The notes under the pieces: model-generated
What the model saw: only the letters and a program-made list of their open reading frames with translations
Told to the model about the DNA's origin: nothing
The model's database searches: none
Origin: Pseudomonas sp. AKS31
GTDB taxonomy: Bacteria > Pseudomonadota > Gammaproteobacteria > Pseudomonadales > Pseudomonadaceae
Reading direction: 5' to 3'
DNA length: 64,000 bases
Assembly (NCBI RefSeq): GCF_023634765.1
Contig: NZ_JAMLFX010000003.1
Span: 75,266 to 139,265, forward strand
Shown here: piece after piece, positions 57,315 to 64,000 of the stretch
How the letters are laid out: every line of letters begins with the position of its first letter
Position numbering within the stretch: position 1 is the first letter of the stretch
Translations under genes and position numbers: made by a program

Positions 57315-57321
57315 ACCTACA
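57299..57321 (-). repeat. Right terminal inverted repeat
   Basis: Read on the minus strand it begins TGTAGGTTCACA and matches the left end at 21 of 23 bases. It lies 6 bp beyond the gyrB stop codon. Confidence 0.92.
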
Positions 57322-57326
57322 CCGGG
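57322..57326. repeat. Target site duplication, right copy (CCGGG)
   Basis: Identical to the bases flanking the left end; one base separates it from the gyrB stop codon. Confidence 0.9.
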
Positions 57327-57327
57327 A

Positions 57328-60854
<3,527 letters not shown>

Positions 60855-60868
60855 CCAGAGTCAGCTGA

Positions 60869-61972
60869 TTACAGACGCATCGGCATGACAACGTAAGCCG
60901 AATCGTCGTTGTCGGACTCTTGCACCAGCGCACTGCTGTTGGAGTCGGACAGGATCAGACGAACCTGCTCGGTGGTCATCACGCCCAGCACGTCGAGCAA
61001 GTAGCTCACGTTGAAGCCGATCTCCAGGGAGCCGCCGTTGTATTCAACGCCCACTTCCTCTTCCGCCTCTTCCTGCTCCGGGTTATTGGCCTGGATCTTC
61101 AGCTGACCGCTAGCCAGCTGCAGACGGATACCGCGGTACTTCTCGTTGGACAGAATCGCGGTACGGCTGAACGCTTCACGCAAGGCCTGACGATCGCCCA
61201 GCACCAGTTTGTCGCCGCCCTTCGGCAGAACACGCTCGTAGTCCGGGAACTTGCCGTCGACCAGTTTCGAGGTGAAGGTGAACTCGCCAGTGGTCGCACG
61301 GATGTGGTGCTGACCCAACACGATGCTGACGTTGCCATCCGGCTCGGTGAGCAGGCGGGCCAGTTCAAGGATACCCTTGCGCGGCACGATCACCTGATGG
61401 CGATCCGGCTGGCCGATATCGGCTTTCATCGAGCACATGGCCAGACGGTGGCCGTCGGTGGCCACGGCGCGGATGATGCCTTCGGACACTTCCAGCAGCA
61501 TGCCGTTGAGGTAATAACGCACGTCCTGCTGAGCCATGGCGAAGCTGGTGCGTTCGATCAGGCGACGCAGCTTGCTTTGCTCAAGGCTGCAAGTCAGCGA
61601 GCCCGGACCTTCTTCAACGGTCGGAAAATCGTTGGCTGGCAGAGTCGACAGGGTGAAGCGGCTACGCCCAGCCTTCACTACGAGCTTCTGCTCGTCGACC
61701 TTGATGTCGATCAGCGCGTCGTTGGGCAGGCTTTTGCAGATATCCATCAGCTTGCGCGCAGGCACGGTGATGGACCCTGTTTCAGCCGGCTCTTCAAGTT
61801 GCACACGACCGACCAGTTCGACTTCGAGGTCGGTACCGGTCAGCGACAGTTGCTGGCCTTCGACAACCAGCAGCACGTTGGAGAGTACCGGCAAGGTCTG
61901 TCGGCGCTCGACGACGCCTGCGACCAGTTGCAGGGGTTTCAACAGGGCTTCGCGTTGAATGGTGAAATGCAT
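60869..61972 (-). CDS. dnaN: DNA polymerase III beta sliding clamp
   Basis: Ring-shaped processivity clamp for DNA polymerase III. 367 residues with three similar domains starting at about 1, 130 and 245; it ends with the conserved VMPMRL. An AAGGGA site precedes the ATG. Located between dnaA and recF. Confidence 0.97.
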   Translation of the reverse strand: MHFTIQREALLKPLQLVAGVVERRQTLPVLSNVLLVVEGQQLSLTGTDLEVELVGRVQLEEPAETGSITVPARKLMDICKSLPNDALIDIKVDEQKLVVKAGRSRFTLSTLPANDFPTVEEGPGSLTCSLEQSKLRRLIERTSFAMAQQDVRYYLNGMLLEVSEGIIRAVATDGHRLAMCSMKADIGQPDRHQVIVPRKGILELARLLTEPDGNVSIVLGQHHIRATTGEFTFTSKLVDGKFPDYERVLPKGGDKLVLGDRQALREAFSRTAILSNEKYRGIRLQLASGQLKIQANNPEQEEAEEEVGVEYNGGSLEIGFNVSYLLDVLGVMTTEQVRLILSDSNSSALVQESDNDDSAYVVMPMRL

Positions 61973-62011
61973 GGTCTAGTCCCTTGCCTTAATAAGCTGC
62001 GCTGGTGTTCA

Positions 62012-63538
62012 TCAAGTGGTCAGTGTACGCAGCAGGTTCTTGTAGTCCTCGCGGATGTCCGCGTCGGATTCCTTAAGTTCGTTGATCTTGCGGCAGGCGT
62101 GCAACACGGTCGTGTGGTCGCGGCCGCCAAACACATCGCCGATTTCCGGCAGGCTGTGGTTGGTCAGCTCCTTGGACAAGGCCATGGCCACCTGACGCGG
62201 ACGAGCCACCGAGCGCGAACGGCGCTTGGACAGCAGATCCGAGATCTTGATCTTGTAGTACTCGGCGACGGTGCGCTGAATGTTATCCACAGAGACCAGT
62301 TTGTCCTGCAGCGCCAACAGGTCTTTCAAGGATTCGCGAATCAGCTCGATGGTGATGTCGCGGCCCATGAAGTGCGAATGGGCGATCACGCGTTTCAGCG
62401 CGCCTTCCAGTTCACGGACGTTGGAGCGAATGCGCTGGGCAATGAAGAACGCGGCGTCATGCGGCAACTCGACTTTGGCCTGATCGGCCTTCTTCATCAA
62501 GATCGCCACGCGGGTTTCCAGTTCAGGCGGCTCGACGGCAACCGTCAGGCCCCAGCCGAAGCGGGATTTGAGGCGTTCTTCAAGGCCTTCGATTTCTTTC
62601 GGATAGCGGTCACTGGTGAGAATGACCTGCTGGCCACCTTCAAGCAGGGCGTTGAAGGTGTGGAAGAACTCTTCCTGCGAGCGCTCTTTGCGGGCGAAGA
62701 ACTGAATATCGTCGATGAGCAAAGCATCCACCGAACGATAGAAACGCTTGAACTCGTTGATCGCGTTCAGTTGCAGCGCCTTGACCATGTCCGCCACGAA
62801 GCGCTCGGAATGCAGGTACACGACCTTGGCATTCGGGTTCTTCTTTAATAGATGGTTACCCACCGCGTGCATCAAGTGGGTTTTACCCAGGCCGACGCCA
62901 CCATAAAGGAACAGTGGGTTGTAGCCGTGCTTGGGGTTGTCCGCTACTTGCCAGGCCGCTGCGCGGGCAAGCTGGTTGGATTTACCTTCAACGAAGTTTT
63001 CGAAGGTGAAGGTGCGGTTCAGGTAACTGGTGTGCTTGAGCGCACCCTCGACCTGCACGGTGCGTTGTTCGGCGCGAACCGGGGCTTGCTGCGAAGCGGC
63101 ACCGGACATCGGATCGAAACTGTCGCGAGACGGTTCATCGCTGACTTCCGGGCTTTTCTGCGTCGAGCGCTTGGCCGCCGGCGCAGGCGTCTGCGTGGGT
63201 GCCGGCGTGCTGACAGGCGCGGCATTTGCCTGGGCCTGGGAAACCTGCGCGGCGGCGAGCGGAGCATTCGGTGCCGCACGCGGAGCCGAACTGCGTTTGC
63301 TGCCTATTAATAAGGAGAGCGCCGGCGCCATGCCGTTGCCATGCTCATCCAGCAGTTCAAGGACACGGCCCAGGTACTTTTCGTTGACCCAGTCCAGCAC
63401 AAAACGGTTCGGTGCGTAGACGCGCAACTCGTCGCCTTCGGCTTCGACCTGTAGTGGACGGATCCAGGTGTTGAATTGTTGGGCAGGCAGCTCCTCGCGC
63501 AAAAGCTCCACGCACTGCTGCCAAAGTTCCACTGACAC
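62012..63538 (-). CDS. dnaA: Chromosomal replication initiator DnaA
   Basis: Binds DnaA boxes at oriC and opens the duplex. 508 residues: domain I ([20 protein letters not shown]), a long Pro/Ala-rich linker (about 90-150), the AAA+ domain with [10 protein letters not shown] and LLIDDIQF, and the C-terminal DNA-binding domain with [20 protein letters not shown] and [11 protein letters not shown]. The linker is longer than in E. coli (467 aa), as is usual in Pseudomonas. First gene of the leftward replication series, next to oriC. Confidence 0.97.
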   Translation of the reverse strand: MSVELWQQCVELLREELPAQQFNTWIRPLQVEAEGDELRVYAPNRFVLDWVNEKYLGRVLELLDEHGNGMAPALSLLIGSKRSSAPRAAPNAPLAAAQVSQAQANAAPVSTPAPTQTPAPAAKRSTQKSPEVSDEPSRDSFDPMSGAASQQAPVRAEQRTVQVEGALKHTSYLNRTFTFENFVEGKSNQLARAAAWQVADNPKHGYNPLFLYGGVGLGKTHLMHAVGNHLLKKNPNAKVVYLHSERFVADMVKALQLNAINEFKRFYRSVDALLIDDIQFFARKERSQEEFFHTFNALLEGGQQVILTSDRYPKEIEGLEERLKSRFGWGLTVAVEPPELETRVAILMKKADQAKVELPHDAAFFIAQRIRSNVRELEGALKRVIAHSHFMGRDITIELIRESLKDLLALQDKLVSVDNIQRTVAEYYKIKISDLLSKRRSRSVARPRQVAMALSKELTNHSLPEIGDVFGGRDHTTVLHACRKINELKESDADIREDYKNLLRTLTT

Positions 63539-63599
63539 GGATATCCCCTAAGTTGAAAGCCGGTGAGGCAAAAACAAGCGGCCATTGTAGCGGCGAGCC

Positions 63600-63960
63600 G
63601 TCCACTTATCCACATGCAGGTTGCCCGGTGACCATGATTTATCAATGCGTTAAATCGAAAAAAGGCGACCAACGGTGTGTGAATAAGCTCTGTGGATAAC
63701 CGCCTCTAAGGGCACTGGACAACTGGGGCTTGAACTCGGTGGATAACCTGCCTGTGGATAACACGCCTTTCCACACACAGGTTATCCGATAGCGCAGCAC
63801 AGGCTGAACACGGTTTTCCACTGTAGTTGTCATTCTCTGTACATCAGGCCATATAAGGCGTGATGCCACTTATCCACAGAAGAAGGCGGGCCTAGCTTTT
63901 ACAAGCTTTACAGAAAAGCTTTAAATAATTCCCTTCTTTATTTTTATGTTTGGCAGACAG
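63600..63960. other. oriC: Chromosomal origin of replication (oriC) region
   Basis: The gap upstream of dnaA holds several DnaA boxes: TTATCCACA at 63,606-63,614 and 63,870-63,878, TGTGGATAA at 63,691-63,699 and 63,753-63,761, and one-mismatch forms TGTGAATAA (63,678), GGTGGATAA (63,738) and TTATCCGAT (63,782). An AT-rich stretch at about 63,918-63,950 is the likely unwinding element. This is the dnaA-rpmH gap where Pseudomonas origins lie; rpmH would be beyond the window edge. Confidence 0.9.
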
Positions 63961-64000
63961 CCGTTCAGTCAGATACAGCCTCGAGATCTATTTATAAGGA

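Larger units (their letters stand above)
38106..57326. mobile_element. Tn7-like transposon with type I RM and PrrC-like cargo, inserted beside gyrB
   Basis: A complete element of 19,211 bp (38,111-57,321) bounded by TGT...ACA inverted ends and flanked by the 5-bp direct duplication CCGGG (38,106-38,110 and 57,322-57,326). It encodes TnsA-, TniA/TnsB-, TniB/TnsC- and TniQ/TnsD-type proteins in one leftward operon at its gyrB-proximal end, and a restriction/anticodon-nuclease locus plus unknown genes as cargo. Base composition is visibly more AT-rich than the flanks. The orientation (tnsA next to the 3' end of the target gene) matches Tn7 at glmS. All four transposition genes look intact, so the element may be active. 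Confidence 0.95.

Noticed and set aside
38111..57321. CRISPR-associated (CAST) version of the Tn7-like element
   Set aside because: No repeat array, no cas gene and no RNA-like repeat was found anywhere in the element.
38111..57321. Prophage, integrative conjugative element or tRNA-targeted island
   Set aside because: No integrase, structural, conjugation or tRNA genes are present; the ends and target duplication fit a DDE transposon.

Overview
The window is chromosomal DNA of a fluorescent-group Pseudomonas spanning the replication-origin neighbourhood. The evidence is the block oriC-dnaA-dnaN-recF-gyrB, followed by the same genes that flank it in P. aeruginosa (plsC, gmhB, glyS, glyQ, tag, an HtrB-type acyltransferase, PilZ, trkA, rsmB, fmt, def, tsaP, dprA, tsaC, qor, hemF, aroE, SulP, betC), plus many Pseudomonas REP-type palindromes between genes. 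Only the sequence was read; no database search was run.

Layout. 1-4.6 kb: a tightly coupled four-gene Mla/Mce-type lipid ABC transport operon (permease with STAS domain, ATPase, MCE protein, lipoprotein) and a DUF5924/DUF2914 membrane protein. 4.8-11.3 kb: an M16 peptidase, Na/Pi cotransporter, TerC, CitMHS citrate transporter, a GFA-like fragment and a small dioxygenase-like protein. 11.4-17.5 kb: an NAD(P)-binding protein and a choline-sulfate module (LysR regulator, BetC, choline-binding protein, SulP permease). 17.6-24.3 kb: aroE-hemF, qor, a GNAT/autoinducer-synthase-like gene, and tsaP-dprA-tsaC. 24.4-28.7 kb: def, fmt, rsmB, trkA. 28.8-35.5 kb: TPR, PilZ, HtrB-like acyltransferase, tag, glyQS, gmhB, plsC. 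35.6-38.0 kb: a divergent histidine kinase/response regulator pair.

38,111-57,321 is a complete 19.2-kb Tn7-like transposon. It has TGT...ACA terminal inverted repeats (21 of 23 bases match), a 5-bp CCGGG target duplication, several repeated TCACAAAA-type motifs at both ends, and a tnsA-tniA(tnsB)-tniB(tnsC)-tniQ(tnsD-like) operon. It sits 6 bp beyond the gyrB stop codon with tnsA nearest gyrB, the same geometry Tn7 uses at glmS, so the 3' end of gyrB is the probable attachment site. It splits gyrB from its native terminator and carries at its own end a hairpin almost identical to that terminator.

The cargo is a type I restriction-modification locus in the order hsdR-(81-aa ORF)-hsdS-prrC-like-hsdM, in which the third gene is a PrrC-type anticodon nuclease with the Arg-x3-Glu...His signature. 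There is also a set of unrecognised genes (443 aa, 80 aa, 115 aa, a lipoprotein) and a 43-codon amphipathic peptide gene. The element is thus a mobile defence island: restriction as the first layer, and tRNA cleavage as a likely second layer when restriction is inhibited.

57.3-64 kb returns to the core: gyrB, recF, dnaN, dnaA (all leftward), then the DnaA-box-rich oriC.
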